Source: Ectobacillus ponti (lineage in GTDB: Bacteria; Bacillota; Bacilli; Bacillales; Bacillaceae_G). Taken from it: a stretch of 64,000 nt of DNA. Below are positions 16,544-25,565 of this stretch, piece by piece; the stretch's first letter is position 1, and each line of letters starts with the position of its first letter. The DNA lies in assembly GCF_024294785.1 (NCBI RefSeq), contig NZ_JANCLT010000002.1:124001-188000 (forward strand), read 5' to 3'. A program made the position numbers and the translations under genes. A model generated the notes under the pieces. It was not told the DNA's origin. It ran no database searches and saw only the letters and a list, made by a program, of their open reading frames with translations.

Positions 16544-17955
16544 ACTCTGCTCCCCCTTGTACCTGTAAATGTTTTTACCGCAAATGAATGCTGAATGAGT
16601 GTTCTTGCTTCCTCCAAGCCTGCGATCTCTCCTGCTGCCATCAGCTGCGCAACCAGATTGCCAATGGCGGTTGCCTCAACCGGCCCCGCCACTACTTCCT
16701 TGCCGGTCGCGTCCGCAAGGAGCTGATTCAGCAGCTCATTCTGGCAGCCTCCCCCGATGACATTCACTTTCGGGAATTTCTGTTCAAAAATCTCCTCAAT
16801 CTCGCCAATTGCCTTTTGATAGCTGACTACGAGACTATCAAATACACATTTTGCGACCTCGCCCGGCGTGTGCGGCAGCGGCTGGTTTGTCTCCTGGCAA
16901 TATTGCTGGATGGCTGTCACCATATGGTCCGGCTTCAGAAATCTGGCATCGTCCACATTCACAATCGAGTCGAATTCCGCCTGCTTTGCCAGCTCCACCA
17001 GCTGTGCAAAGGAATACACACTGTCATAATTGCGGCGCACCTCCTGGATCATCCACAGCCCCATGATATTTTTCAGGAAGCGGTAGCGGTAATCCAGGCC
17101 GCCCTCATTTGTAAAATTATAATCCAACGCCTTGGTCACACAGATCGGAAAATGATTTTCCACCCCGATTAAGGACCAGGTGCCGGAGCTGATATAAATC
17201 GTGTCCTGCAGCTCTGGGACGGCAATGACAGCTGAGCCGGTGTCATGCGTGGCCGGCAATATCACCTGCAGATCAAACCCAAGCTCCTCCGCCAGCTCCT
17301 GCTTCAGGCTGCCCAACACCGTCTTTGGCGCGTGAATCTCTCCGAACATCTCCGCCGGAATTCCGAGCTTCTCCAGCAAATCCAGGTCCCACTTTTTCGT
17401 AAAAGCGTTCACCAGCTGCGTGGACGTCGCGTTTGTATACTCATTTGCCTTCTTGCCTGTCAGCAGATAATTGAGGTAATCCGGGATCATTAAAAAGGTT
17501 TTGGCCCGCGCCAGAATATCAGGGTGGCTCTTTTTCAAGGCGTACAGCTGATAGATGGTGTTGAACTTCTGGAACTGAATGCCCGTCTCCAGATACAGGC
17601 GTTCCTTGGAGATGATTTCGAATACCTCCTCCATCATGCCATCCGTGCGCGGGTCGCGGTATGCCACCGCCTCTGTCAGCAGCTCATCGTTCTCACCCAA
17701 CAGCACAAAATCGACAGCCCATGTATCAATGCCGATGCTCTCCGGCTGAATGCCCAAATCACGGCAGGCATGCAGTCCCTGCTTCACTTCCGCAAACAGC
17801 GCCGCCACGTCCCAGCAAAAATGGCCGCCCCGCTGCACAAGCTGGTTTTCAAAGCGGTACACCTCCCGCAGCTCCAGCTTGCCGTTCGCCAGCCGTCCTG
17901 CCATCAGCCTGCCGCTGGAGGCGCCAATATCCACTGCTATTCTGTATTTGCCCAT
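16540..17955 (-). CDS. rhaB: Rhamnulokinase
   Basis: Phosphorylates L-rhamnulose at C1 with ATP. It is a 471-residue FGGY-family kinase with two actin-like domains: the N-terminal [16 protein letters not shown] phosphate loop, [13 protein letters not shown] with the catalytic Asp, THDTGSAV, the ATP motif [11 protein letters not shown] and [15 protein letters not shown] near the end. The start at 17955 has GGGGTG six bases upstream; two further in-frame starts lie within 9 bases. A CcpA-like palindrome sits upstream. Confidence 0.95.
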   Translation of the reverse strand: MGKYRIAVDIGASSGRLMAGRLANGKLELREVYRFENQLVQRGGHFCWDVAALFAEVKQGLHACRDLGIQPESIGIDTWAVDFVLLGENDELLTEAVAYRDPRTDGMMEEVFEIISKERLYLETGIQFQKFNTIYQLYALKKSHPDILARAKTFLMIPDYLNYLLTGKKANEYTNATSTQLVNAFTKKWDLDLLEKLGIPAEMFGEIHAPKTVLGSLKQELAEELGFDLQVILPATHDTGSAVIAVPELQDTIYISSGTWSLIGVENHFPICVTKALDYNFTNEGGLDYRYRFLKNIMGLWMIQEVRRNYDSVYSFAQLVELAKQAEFDSIVNVDDARFLKPDHMVTAIQQYCQETNQPLPHTPGEVAKCVFDSLVVSYQKAIGEIEEIFEQKFPKVNVIGGGCQNELLNQLLADATGKEVVAGPVEATAIGNLVAQLMAAGEIAGLEEARTLIQHSFAVKTFTGTRGSRV

Positions 17956-17968
17956 CCCCATCACCCCA

Positions 17969-17985
17969 TTGAAAGCGTTTCATCT
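17969..17985. promoter_or_regulatory. cre-like palindrome upstream of rhaB
   Basis: TGAAACGCTTTCA on the minus strand is a near-perfect dyad resembling a CcpA cre site but one base short of the usual 14-mer. Further up, TTGTTTTT (18001-18008) matches the octamer found at the rhaD and rhaEW promoters. Confidence 0.4.
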
Positions 17986-18058
17986 GCTTTCATCATACGG
18001 AAAAACAACCGGCAATCCTATAACGCAAATCGCCTTTTTATTGTCCTGATTTGCACGC

Positions 18059-18088
18059 CAAAAAACCCTGACCTCCTTCCCGTCAGGG
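18059..18088 (-). terminator. Terminator of the HAD phosphatase operon
   Basis: Minus strand: CCCTGAC and GTCAGGG pair and are followed by six T. The 5' arm includes the stop codon of the 47-codon ORF. Confidence 0.8.
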
Positions 18089-18226
18089 CTTCCGTATTTT
18101 ACGTAAAAATCGCTTCCAAAAGCCTTGTTGCTTCTCCGCCTCCGCGATGCTTCTCAGGAATGCCTGCTCCAGCTGCCGCTCGGCTTTCTCGATAATCTCC
18201 TCGAGCTGCCGCATTTCTTCTTTCAT
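18083..18226 (-). CDS. 47-residue small protein coupled to the HAD gene
   Basis: The stop of the HAD gene and the ATG of this ORF share a base (TGATG), a classic coupling arrangement, and the ORF ends inside the operon terminator. The peptide starts MKEEMRQLEEIIEKAERQLE, predicted as an acidic amphipathic coiled coil, and ends with a basic aromatic tail, FWKRFLRKIRKP, that could touch membranes or nucleic acid. I do not recognise a family. The tight placement is the main evidence that it is real. Confidence 0.65.
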   Translation of the reverse strand: MKEEMRQLEEIIEKAERQLEQAFLRSIAEAEKQQGFWKRFLRKIRKP

Positions 18227-18999
18227 CACAATAGCCCCAGTGCCACAAGCCCGTTCCAAATGCCATCCTCATCGCATGCGGTGGTCACATGCTTCGCCTG
18301 CCGCTTCAAGGCCGGCACCGCATTTCCCATCGCCACACCCGTTCCGACAAAGGAAAGCATTTCTATATCATTCAATCCGTCGCCAAACGCATAGGAATGC
18401 TCCCGCCGCAATCCAGCCTTCGCCAAAAATTGCTGAATGCCCATCGCCTTCGAGCAGCCCTGCGGCAGCACATCGACCGCCAACGGATGCCAGCGGATGA
18501 AGGAGAAATGCGGATATTGCTCCATATACTGCTGCTCCTGTCCTTCCTCACAAAAGAGAATACCCTGATGCACTGGGGAATGCTTATAAAATTCAGCGTC
18601 CCATTCCGGGTGCTCCATCAGCAGGCTCTGATATCCGCTGCGGATGAAGGGGTGGTCCTTCTCTGTCACATAGATGCTGTCATGATTGTGGAAGGCCACG
18701 GGATGCCCATTCCGGCCTGCCGCATCCACCAGCTCGCCCAGAGCGTCAGGGGACATGGGATTGCTGTGGATTTCCTCTCCCTCAAACACGACATACTGTC
18801 CATTGATGGACACATACGAATGGATGCCAAGCTCCTCCCGCACCCAATCAAACATGGCCGGTGTCCGTCCCGTTGCAATTGCGGTGTAAATGCCGGCCTC
18901 CTGCAGCTGCCGCACAGCTTTCCTTGTGGAATCCGGAATTTGCTTTTCTTCATCCAGCAGCGTTCCATCAATATCAAAAAAGACAATCTTCTGATTCAT
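18226..18999 (-). CDS. Cof-type HAD-IIB sugar phosphatase
   Basis: A 257-residue HAD hydrolase that removes phosphate from sugar phosphates or flavin mononucleotide-like substrates. Motif I FFDIDGTLLDE (about 6-16) carries the nucleophile and acid/base Asp, motif II is ATGR, and motif III/IV lies in FGDGLNDIEML near 205. The inserted cap between motifs II and III is of the C2B type. The start at 18999 has AAGGAGGAG. It is divergent from a LacI-type gene and coupled to a 47-residue ORF. The substrate cannot be told. Confidence 0.9.
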   Translation of the reverse strand: MNQKIVFFDIDGTLLDEEKQIPDSTRKAVRQLQEAGIYTAIATGRTPAMFDWVREELGIHSYVSINGQYVVFEGEEIHSNPMSPDALGELVDAAGRNGHPVAFHNHDSIYVTEKDHPFIRSGYQSLLMEHPEWDAEFYKHSPVHQGILFCEEGQEQQYMEQYPHFSFIRWHPLAVDVLPQGCSKAMGIQQFLAKAGLRREHSYAFGDGLNDIEMLSFVGTGVAMGNAVPALKRQAKHVTTACDEDGIWNGLVALGLL

Positions 19000-19078
19000 C
19001 TGACTCTCCTCCTTTTCGGGGAAACTCCTAACGCCTTCTGGAGTCACGCGGAATTTCCCTTAGAAAAAGCGTAAAATA

Positions 19079-19134
19079 TGAAATGCTTTTCACGTCAATA
19101 CCTGTTGGGAGAATTTTTCTATATACGCTATACT
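19079..19134 (+). promoter_or_regulatory. LacI-type promoter with operator-like dyad
   Basis: TTGGGA (19105), 18 bases, TATACT (19129). Upstream, TGAAATGCTTTTCA (19079-19092) has TGAAA and TTTCA as inverted arms. It stands between the divergent HAD and LacI-type genes and could bind either the LacI-type protein or CcpA. Confidence 0.45.
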
Positions 19135-19153
19135 GATAACGAGGTGAGAAGCA

Positions 19154-20131
19154 TTGGCCAACATTAAAGAGATTGCTGCACGTGCAGGTGTCTCCATTTC
19201 AACTGTCTCCCGGGTGCTGAACAATCACCCATATGTCAGCGAGGAAAAACGGCAAGCTGTACAGCGCATTATTGACGAACTGGACTACTCGCAAAATTTA
19301 AATGCCATTCATCTCTTGAAGGGCCGGACCTATACAATTGGGGTCATGCTTCCGTTTGCCAATCTGCCGTACTTCAACATGATGATAGAAGGAATTGCGG
19401 CTGCAGCATTGGAGTCAGGCTACCGGCTGACGCTCTGCCAGACCAACTATGACAGGCAGGAGGAAATGAAGGTATTTGAGATGCTGAAGATGCGGCAGTT
19501 CGACGGGGTCATTGTATGTTCCGCCGCCAGCTCATGGGATCAAATGGAACCCTATGCCGGCCAGCATGCCGTCCTTGCCTGCGAGAACACCGCACCCTAC
19601 GCTATTTCCAGTGTACATATGAACCATTACGAGGGCTTCTCCATGGGGATGCAATATCTCATCCAAAAGGAGCACCGTCACATCGGCTATTGCATGGCCC
19701 GCCGCAACAGCTTCAACTCCCGCAGCCGCGAGCAGGCCTACCGGGATGCGCTGGCTGCCATCGGGGAGGACGTGCGGGAGGACTGGATGCTCCATGATTG
19801 CTATTCAGTGGAGGACGGCGAACAAGCTATGCGGCACCTGCTGCAGCTGCCTTCCCGCCCGACTGCCCTGTTTGCTTCAAGCGACCAAGTGGCCGCCGGA
19901 TTGCTGGCCGAAGCAAGACGGCAGGGCTTGCGTGTGCCGGAGGACTTGGCTGTGCTCGGTTTTGATGACCAGCCGATTGCCCGTGCCCTTGATCTGACAA
20001 CCATCGCCCATCCGCTTGTGGAGCTGGGAAGACAGGCATTTCAGGCGCTGCATGAACGAATTGAAGATCCGTCCCTGGATATTGTCCGGCGGGAGCTGGC
20101 TTTTCGGCTTGTGGAGCGGATGACTGTGTAG
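19154..20131 (+). CDS. LacI-family transcriptional regulator
   Basis: A 325-residue repressor. The N-terminal HTH (NIKEIAARAGVSISTVSRVLNNHPYVSEEKR) with hinge helix is followed by a periplasmic-binding-protein-like sensor from about residue 60. The TTG start has GAGGTGAG at good distance. It is divergent from the HAD phosphatase and may control it. A phased repeat array follows its stop. The effector sugar is unknown. Confidence 0.88.
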   Translation: MANIKEIAARAGVSISTVSRVLNNHPYVSEEKRQAVQRIIDELDYSQNLNAIHLLKGRTYTIGVMLPFANLPYFNMMIEGIAAAALESGYRLTLCQTNYDRQEEMKVFEMLKMRQFDGVIVCSAASSWDQMEPYAGQHAVLACENTAPYAISSVHMNHYEGFSMGMQYLIQKEHRHIGYCMARRNSFNSRSREQAYRDALAAIGEDVREDWMLHDCYSVEDGEQAMRHLLQLPSRPTALFASSDQVAAGLLAEARRQGLRVPEDLAVLGFDDQPIARALDLTTIAHPLVELGRQAFQALHERIEDPSLDIVRRELAFRLVERMTV

Positions 20132-20149
20132 AACTACAAAGCTGGCAGA

Positions 20150-20293
20150 TGTCAGGTTCAGAACATATATGTCGGGAAATCCGAACAACTGTCGGGTTCG
20201 AATTGCTGCTTGTAACAAGCTTGTCGGGTTCTCGCAGAAACTTGTCGGGTTATTTTCTAAACTTGACCGGTTACTTTCAAAACTTGTCAGGTT
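20150..20293 (+). repeat. Array B1: seven TGTCGGGTT units 3' of the LacI-type gene
   Basis: Units begin at 20150, 20170, 20190, then after a 32-bp step at 20222, 20243, 20264 and 20285. Steps are 20, 20, 32, 21, 21, 21. The core is TGTCGGGTT with variants TGTCAGGTT, TGTCGGGAA and TGACCGGTT; the spacers (11-12 bases) are unrelated except for a loose TTTCnAAACT. It begins 18 bases past the stop codon. Confidence 0.85.
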
Positions 20294-20352
20294 CTCCAAT
20301 GAAGGTGCGTGAAAAAGAGATGCAGATACACGGCAAAGAGAGGGGTTTAGAT

Positions 20353-20381
20353 ATATAAAGACCATGCTACTTGGCATGGTC
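20353..20381 (-). terminator. Terminator overlapping the AraC-type gene stop
   Basis: Minus strand: GACCATGC and GCATGGTC pair with the stop codon in the loop and are followed by TTTATATAT. Confidence 0.75.
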
Positions 20382-21320
20382 CCGCAGTTCCTTCGGCGTT
20401 TGTCCGTATTTGCTTTTGAAAATCCGGTAAAAGTAGCTGATGTTGTCATAGCCGGTTTGCTCGGCAACAGAAGCAATCGGGAGATTTGTCCCTTCGAGCA
20501 GTTCCTTCGCCTTGTCAAGGCGCTTTTCCTGCAGCAGCTCCTTGAACGTATGCCCCGTCGCCTTTTTAATCTGCTTGCTGAGGCCATAGTGCGTCTGATT
20601 CAGCTGCCGGGCCAGCTCCGACAGCGATGCCTCCCGGAAATGCTCCTCAATATACTGAAACGTCTCCACCACCAGCGTGTGCCGCCGCGACAGCTCGCCT
20701 TGATGCTGCAGCTTGTCTGTATGCTTGATCAGCTCAATCATGAACAGTCCCATATACAGCTTGATGGCAGATTCCGAGAACAAGGACGGCTGCAGAATTT
20801 CCCGGATCATCTTATGCAGCAGCTCCTGAATCTCTGTTACCTCAGCCACCTTGAAATACAGAAACTGCCCATTATGCGTATGGTTGTAAAGACTGTTCAG
20901 CAGAAAATTGCTCACTATATTTTCGGCGGCAATATACGAAAAAATGAAATCGAAAAACTCCATCCGGATGAGGAAGTTAATGATAATATCCTCATTGGCA
21001 CAGGCCTCAATTTCATGCTCGATATGCTGATTGAGCAGCAAAAGCTCGCCCTGCTGCAGCGTGATCTGCTTCCCTCCCACGGTCTGATGCAGCTGCCCGT
21101 GATAGACGTAGTTGAGTTCAATGTAATCATGCTTATGCAGCGGGAAGTCCACAAAGCGTGTGTGCTTGCGGACCATAATCATCTGATCCCGGCTGAGGAG
21201 CTTGTCAATTTCAATGATGAACTGCTCCTTGCTGGTATACAGCTCCTGCTTCACTTCCTGTTTCTGCAGGATGGCTTGCTCTTCTTCCGTGATTTGCATA
21301 AGCTCCTGAAGCAAATCCAC
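20367..21320 (-). CDS. AraC-family regulator with cupin sensor domain
   Basis: A 317-residue regulator. A cupin-like ligand domain (about 45-150, with HKHDYIELNYVYHGQ) is followed by the AraC double HTH at the C-terminus (SLSELARQLNQTHYGLSKQIKKATG and IASVAEQTGYDNISYFYRIFKSKYG). The GTG at 21320 is chosen because AGGAGG lies seven bases upstream; the GTG at 21329 overlaps that site. It follows a phosphatase gene with almost no gap, and the two are probably co-transcribed. The target genes are not evident. Confidence 0.87.
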   Translation of the reverse strand: MDLLQELMQITEEEQAILQKQEVKQELYTSKEQFIIEIDKLLSRDQMIMVRKHTRFVDFPLHKHDYIELNYVYHGQLHQTVGGKQITLQQGELLLLNQHIEHEIEACANEDIIINFLIRMEFFDFIFSYIAAENIVSNFLLNSLYNHTHNGQFLYFKVAEVTEIQELLHKMIREILQPSLFSESAIKLYMGLFMIELIKHTDKLQHQGELSRRHTLVVETFQYIEEHFREASLSELARQLNQTHYGLSKQIKKATGHTFKELLQEKRLDKAKELLEGTNLPIASVAEQTGYDNISYFYRIFKSKYGQTPKELRDHAK

Positions 21321-21335
21321 CCGCGGCACCTCCTG

Positions 21336-21977
21336 TCATTGGTTGTAGGATACAACCCGAAAAGCCTGGTTGCAGTGCTCCAAGCGCGAAACACTGGCAT
21401 TTTTAATATCCACAGTCGGATCGAATTCCTCCGAAAACTGCTTCAGCAAGGTGCGGATGACGTTGCCATGGGTCACAATCAGCACATTCCCGCCGCCGGC
21501 AGCAATCACTTCCTGCAGACCGGTTTCAATGCGCGCCCACATCTCCTCATAGCCTTCCGCATGCTGCAGCGGATCCGACTGCTTCATGGCATCCACAACC
21601 TCCTGCGGTGTACAGCTGCGGATCAGCGTATGAAAATCCGGGTAGCCTTTGTCCTGTGCCACCTTGCCCCAGGCCACCTCTGAATATTCCCCCTCAAAGC
21701 TGCCGAAAAAGGTTTCCCGAAAAGCCTTCATTCTCGTAATGGTTGGGACTTCATGCTGGTTCTGCCGCAGGATGATTTCCGCTGTCTCCACGGTTCTCCC
21801 CGAGTCACTCGTATACACCCGGTCAAACGCAAGATCGCCCAGCCGGCTTCCTGTTTCGGCCGCAACCATCTTCCCCTCTTCCGTAAGCGGACTGTCCGCC
21901 CACCCCTGCATTCTTTTATAGCGGTTCAAATACGTTTCCCCGTGTCTGACAAGATACAAGCTGATTTTGTTCTCCAT
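21336..21977 (-). CDS. Histidine phosphatase (phosphoglycerate-mutase fold)
   Basis: A 213-residue enzyme of the histidine phosphatase superfamily. LVRHGETYLN carries the catalytic His and Arg near the N-terminus, GRTVETAEII the second Arg, and VTHGNVIRTLL the second His near residue 168. The proton-donor Glu lies in AFRETFFGSFEG. It could be a broad-range phosphatase of the PhoE or CobC type; there are no cobalamin genes nearby. The start at 21977 is better spaced from GGGGGA than the ATG at 21983. Confidence 0.85.
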   Translation of the reverse strand: MENKISLYLVRHGETYLNRYKRMQGWADSPLTEEGKMVAAETGSRLGDLAFDRVYTSDSGRTVETAEIILRQNQHEVPTITRMKAFRETFFGSFEGEYSEVAWGKVAQDKGYPDFHTLIRSCTPQEVVDAMKQSDPLQHAEGYEEMWARIETGLQEVIAAGGGNVLIVTHGNVIRTLLKQFSEEFDPTVDIKNASVSRLEHCNQAFRVVSYNQ

Positions 21978-22050
21978 GTCCATTCCCCCTGTACTCTCAA
22001 TATACTATACAAGCAGCCGGGAAAGATAAAAGGAAGCGGGTGGACGCATA

Positions 22051-22087
22051 GAAAAAGAGCCAAGATCCCTCTTGGAGACTTGGCTCT
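22051..22087 (-). terminator. Terminator after the thioesterase gene
   Basis: Minus strand: AGAGCCAAG and CTTGGCTCT pair over 9 bp and are followed by TTTTTC. Confidence 0.85.
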
Positions 22088-22122
22088 TGCCTGCAGACTG
22101 CGAATGTGAAATTGCAGCTGCA

Positions 22123-22602
22123 CTACGCCTTGAATGTGCTTGGCATCACAACGGCGACCACCTGGCCGCGGGCGCAGAGTGTGTCGCCGGCGTATACCTC
22201 TGTGTCAACCTGCCATTTCTTCGGATGAATTTCTGTTATCTTGCCCACAGCCTTCAGCTCGATGCCCTGCGGCGTCGGCTTCAGAAAATCAACGTGGAGC
22301 GAGGCAGTGACAAAGCGCGGCGGCTCGGAGCCATCGCCAACCTCATGTCCATTCTTGCGGTGCAGCGCAAGCGCGGCCGAACCCGTGCCGTGGCAGTCGA
22401 TCAGCGAGGCCATCACCCCGCCATAGACGAAGCCCGGAATCGCAGTATGCTCCGGTTCTGGTGTGAATAGTGTAACCGTTTGGTCTCCCTGCCAGCCTGT
22501 CCGGAAGTGATGCCCGCTCTCGTTCAGGCGGCCGCACCCGTAGCACCAGGCAAAATCGTCCGGATATTCATCTTGAATGGCTTTTGTAACAAGCTGTTCC
22601 AT
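22123..22602 (-). CDS. PaaI-type hotdog-fold thioesterase
   Basis: A 159-residue acyl-CoA thioesterase of the hotdog fold. The central helix motif GFVYGGVMASLIDCHGTGSA is typical, with catalytic Asp and Gly around it, and TASLHVDFLKPTP forms the following strand. An N-terminal CYGCG pair of cysteines is typical of the 4HBT/PaaI subgroup. AAAGGGGGGG precedes the ATG. The substrate is unknown. Confidence 0.85.
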   Translation of the reverse strand: MEQLVTKAIQDEYPDDFAWCYGCGRLNESGHHFRTGWQGDQTVTLFTPEPEHTAIPGFVYGGVMASLIDCHGTGSAALALHRKNGHEVGDGSEPPRFVTASLHVDFLKPTPQGIELKAVGKITEIHPKKWQVDTEVYAGDTLCARGQVVAVVMPSTFKA

Positions 22603-22658
22603 CTATATCCCCCCCTTTGGTTGAATAGAGATATTCGCGGGGGAAAGAGGGAAATCCT

Positions 22659-23564
22659 TCAGGGCCGGGAAATGCATGCACAGCTGCTCTGCAGCAGGTG
22701 ATAGAGTGCCCCGTACAGGTTCGCATCATTTCTGAATGTGCAGGAAACCACCTTGGGATCTGCTGTGCGCAGCAACGGATTTGCCGCCCGCAACTCTGCC
22801 AACGCCCACTGAATGCGCTCCAGCACAAGCGGCTGTGCACTGATGCCGCCCCCGATTGCAAACACTTCCGGATCCAGGACGTATTGCAGATTGTAAATCT
22901 GGACTGCCAACTGCAGGCAGTACTCATCAAAAATTGCCGCCGCCTCCTCATCACGCTGAATCAAGGCAAACACTGCTTCTCCATCATGCTTGTCTGCAAG
23001 TCCCTTCAGTTCAGCAATCCGCTGCACCATACGGACGGCAGAGCAGTCCATTCCGGCATGATGGGCCTCCCGCGTCTTCAGATTCACCTGCGACATCACA
23101 TAGCTCACCTCTCCGGCAGAAAGATGAACACCGCGGTGCAGCTTCCGATCAATAATGATGCCGCCGCCGACACCGCTGCCAAGCACAAGCACGACCCCAT
23201 CCTTAGCCTCCTGGAGGCTGCCGAGCCACAGCTCAGCCAGTGCCGCACATTTTCCATCATTCTCAATGGCGGCAGGCTTTCCGTACCGTTCCTCCAGCAT
23301 GCGTCCGAGATTGACTTCATGCAAAAATGGGAAGCTGCCGCCGTGATATACTGTTCCTGTTTCCGTATCAATGGTTCCCGGACAGCTGATTGCAATGCCC
23401 TGGATCACGTCCAGATTCTGCGCTTCCACAATGGAAAAGAGCACCTCTTGAAATGAGGATAAATCTGTGCCGGAGGGCTTCTTTCCCTTTTCAGCAATAT
23501 GGCCTTCACCATCCATCACTGCATATTTCACAAATGTTCCGCCAATATCCAGTACTATATACAT
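22659..23564 (-). CDS. ROK-family sugar kinase
   Basis: A 301-residue ROK kinase. The ATP loop DIGGTFVKYAV is at 6-16, the catalytic Asp in ENDGKCAALAE, and the second phosphate motif in GSGVGGGIIID. The zinc-binding CxCGxxGC motif of typical ROK glucokinases is absent (AHHAGMDCSA stands there), as in beta-glucoside kinases of this superfamily. It is the last gene behind an ABC sugar importer and may phosphorylate a sugar released by the cluster's glycosidase. Confidence 0.85.
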   Translation of the reverse strand: MYIVLDIGGTFVKYAVMDGEGHIAEKGKKPSGTDLSSFQEVLFSIVEAQNLDVIQGIAISCPGTIDTETGTVYHGGSFPFLHEVNLGRMLEERYGKPAAIENDGKCAALAELWLGSLQEAKDGVVLVLGSGVGGGIIIDRKLHRGVHLSAGEVSYVMSQVNLKTREAHHAGMDCSAVRMVQRIAELKGLADKHDGEAVFALIQRDEEAAAIFDEYCLQLAVQIYNLQYVLDPEVFAIGGGISAQPLVLERIQWALAELRAANPLLRTADPKVVSCTFRNDANLYGALYHLLQSSCACISRP

Positions 23565-23589
23565 CTTTATCCCCCGCCTTCTTCACAGC

Positions 23590-23694
23590 TTATTGCAAAG
23601 TCTCGATCAAAACCGGCTCTCCTTCCAGGGCAGCCTGCGCCGCTTCTCTTGGCATACTTCCCTGAAGAAAATAGAGAAAACCATAAGCATATAC
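23590..23694 (-). pseudogene. Possible gene remnant between the ROK kinase and the permease
   Basis: An open frame of 34 codons without a credible start ends LQGSMPREAAQAALEGEPVLI and so on, which looks like the C-terminal end of a real enzyme; an in-frame TAG closes it upstream. The frame lies in a 160-bp gap of an otherwise compact operon. I cannot name the parent family. It may be decay of a lost catabolic gene or chance. Confidence 0.3.
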
Positions 23695-23701
23695 CTATGG
23701 T
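23680..23701 (-). terminator. Weak terminator after the ABC permease genes
   Basis: Minus strand: ACCATA and TATGGT form a short stem followed by TTTCTCTATTTTC. The ROK gene may be reached by read-through. Confidence 0.4.
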
Positions 23702-23724
23702 CCTACAGGGCTTCGCTCTTTCTA

Positions 23725-24552
23725 TTAACCTTTCACAGAACCAGCCATTCCCGAAATAAAGTACTTCTGGAAAATGAGGTAGATGATAAGCTGCGGGACC
23801 ACAGAAATCATAACCGCTGCATTCATCAGAGTGTAGTCTGTGGAGTGCTCCCCTTTAAAGGATAACAATCCCGTTGTTACGGTACGCATGGTATCCTTTG
23901 TAATGAAAATCTGCGCCAGTACAAATTCATTCCAGGTGCTGATAAAGTCCAGAATCATCAGAGTGGCCAAGGCCGGCACTGACAGGGGCAGAATAATTTT
24001 AATCAGCTTCATCCAATCGCCGCAGCCGTCCATAATCGCCGCTTCATCCAAAGCCTTTGGAATGGTGCGGAAGAAGCCGCGCAAAATCAGGATGCCAAAT
24101 GGCACGCCAAAGCCGATGTAGATGAGGATGATGCCGAAGTAAGTATTGGTCAGTTGCAGCTTTGTCAGAATAATATTTAAGGGAACAAGCGTCGCCTGCA
24201 TGGGAATCATCATCCCAATGAGGAAAAAGGCAAAGATCACATTGCTCCATTTCATATTCATCCGTGTCAAAGCATAGGCAGCCAAAGCCTCTACAAAGAT
24301 GCCAATCGGCACCTTCATAAGCGAAATCCACAAACTGTTCATAAAGTAAGGTTTAATTTGCTTCCAGGCATTTATATAATTTTCCCAATTATAGTGCTTC
24401 GGCATTGTGAGCAAGGAATTGCCGAGCAGCTCCGTGCTCGTCTTTAAGGATGTTGATGTGATAAAAATAATCGGGATGATAAAAAGCAGAACCAATGCAA
24501 TCAGAAATGCATACAGCAAAATAGAAGCGGCAGGCCCGCGGTGCTGTTCCAT
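23725..24552 (-). CDS. Sugar ABC importer permease (MalG type)
   Basis: A 275-residue CUT1-family permease with six membrane helices. The EAA loop that docks the ATPase is at about 185-205 (EAAIMDGCGDWMKLIKIILPLSVPALA). It ends in the GMAGSVKG tail common to MalG-like proteins. It pairs with the MalF-type permease 18 bp upstream. No ATPase gene is in the cluster, so a shared MsmX-type ATPase is likely, as for other Bacillus CUT1 systems. Confidence 0.92.
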   Translation of the reverse strand: MEQHRGPAASILLYAFLIALVLLFIIPIIFITSTSLKTSTELLGNSLLTMPKHYNWENYINAWKQIKPYFMNSLWISLMKVPIGIFVEALAAYALTRMNMKWSNVIFAFFLIGMMIPMQATLVPLNIILTKLQLTNTYFGIILIYIGFGVPFGILILRGFFRTIPKALDEAAIMDGCGDWMKLIKIILPLSVPALATLMILDFISTWNEFVLAQIFITKDTMRTVTTGLLSFKGEHSTDYTLMNAAVMISVVPQLIIYLIFQKYFISGMAGSVKG

Positions 24553-24570
24553 TCTTTCCTCCTCCTCGCT

Positions 24571-25509
24571 CTACGAATCCACGTGTGAATTTTTAGTCAT
24601 ATAGGATACATACGGGACGATAAACATCATGGTGATCAGCACCATAACCCAGGAGATAGCAGAACCAATTCCCACATTTGCAAACTTAAAGGTTTGGTAG
24701 TACATCCAAGAGGAGAGAACCTGTGTGCTTTCAGCAGGTCCGCCGCCTGTCATGGCGTAAATAATGTCATACACCTTCATGGACGCAATCATGGTCGTGG
24801 CAAATACAATAATGAAGGTTTCACTGAGCATGGGAATGGTCAAGTACCAGAACATTTGATACGGCTTTGCACCATCAATCACGGCAGCCTCATAAGATTC
24901 TTTGGAGATGCTCTGCAGCCCTGCCAGGAATAAAATCATTGGCATACCCACCCCTTGCCAGGTGGCTGCGATGAACACGGCGGATAATGCTGTCTTTGGC
25001 TCCGAGAGCCATGCATGCTGCAGACTTTCCAATCCAAGCTTGCCAAGAATGCTATTAATCAATCCCATCGTCGGGTGGAACAGCCAGCCCCAAATTAAGG
25101 CAACTACAACATTGGACAGAACATAAGGGAAATAGAATACTCCGCGAAAGAAAACCCGTCCCTTCAGAGAGCGGTTCAGAATGACTGCGAGCATCAATCC
25201 CAGCCCGATCATGATGACCATTGAGGCCACGGTCCAAAATACATTGTTTCTCAATGCTAATAGAAAGGTCTTATCCTTTGTAAATAGATTGATATAATTA
25301 CTCAGCCCGACAAATTTCTTTTGCGGCGCTACACCGTTCCACTTGAAAAAGCTGAGATACAGCGTATACAACCCCGGCAACACAATTGTCATAATATAGA
25401 TCGCTAAAGCCGGCAATAAAAACAGCCAAGGCTTCATTTGCCCCCGCAGCTTAATCGGTGTTCTGCGTGCCTCTGGAAGAACCTTCGCCCGCTTCGTTAC
25501 TACCTCCAC
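24571..25509 (-). CDS. Sugar ABC importer permease (MalF type)
   Basis: A 312-residue CUT1 permease: six membrane helices and the EAA loop at about 215-235 (YEAAVIDGAKPYQMFWYLTIPML). The N-terminal tail is basic. The GTG start has GGAGGG upstream. It lies behind the binding-protein gene, from which a strong hairpin separates it. Confidence 0.92.
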   Translation of the reverse strand: MEVVTKRAKVLPEARRTPIKLRGQMKPWLFLLPALAIYIMTIVLPGLYTLYLSFFKWNGVAPQKKFVGLSNYINLFTKDKTFLLALRNNVFWTVASMVIMIGLGLMLAVILNRSLKGRVFFRGVFYFPYVLSNVVVALIWGWLFHPTMGLINSILGKLGLESLQHAWLSEPKTALSAVFIAATWQGVGMPMILFLAGLQSISKESYEAAVIDGAKPYQMFWYLTIPMLSETFIIVFATTMIASMKVYDIIYAMTGGGPAESTQVLSSWMYYQTFKFANVGIGSAISWVMVLITMMFIVPYVSYMTKNSHVDS

Positions 25510-25528
25510 TGTAAGCCCTCCTTTTTTA

Positions 25529-25556
25529 GAGGGCAGGGAAGCCTTTCCCCGCCCTC
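25529..25556 (-). other. Intra-operon hairpin after the binding-protein gene
   Basis: Minus strand: GAGGGCGGGGAA and TTCCCTGCCCTC pair over 12 positions with one mismatch, without a U-tract. Such hairpins protect the 3' end of binding-protein mRNA and give it higher yield than the permeases; that role is inferred. Confidence 0.6.
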
Positions 25557-25565
25557 TCTGATTGC

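Noticed and set aside
19877-20587. Long minus-strand reading frame across array B1 and the AraC gene end
   Set aside because: It reads LTSF- and PTSF-like repeats only because the array step of 21 is a multiple of three; it overlaps the lacI-type and araC-type genes on other frames and has no ribosome binding site.
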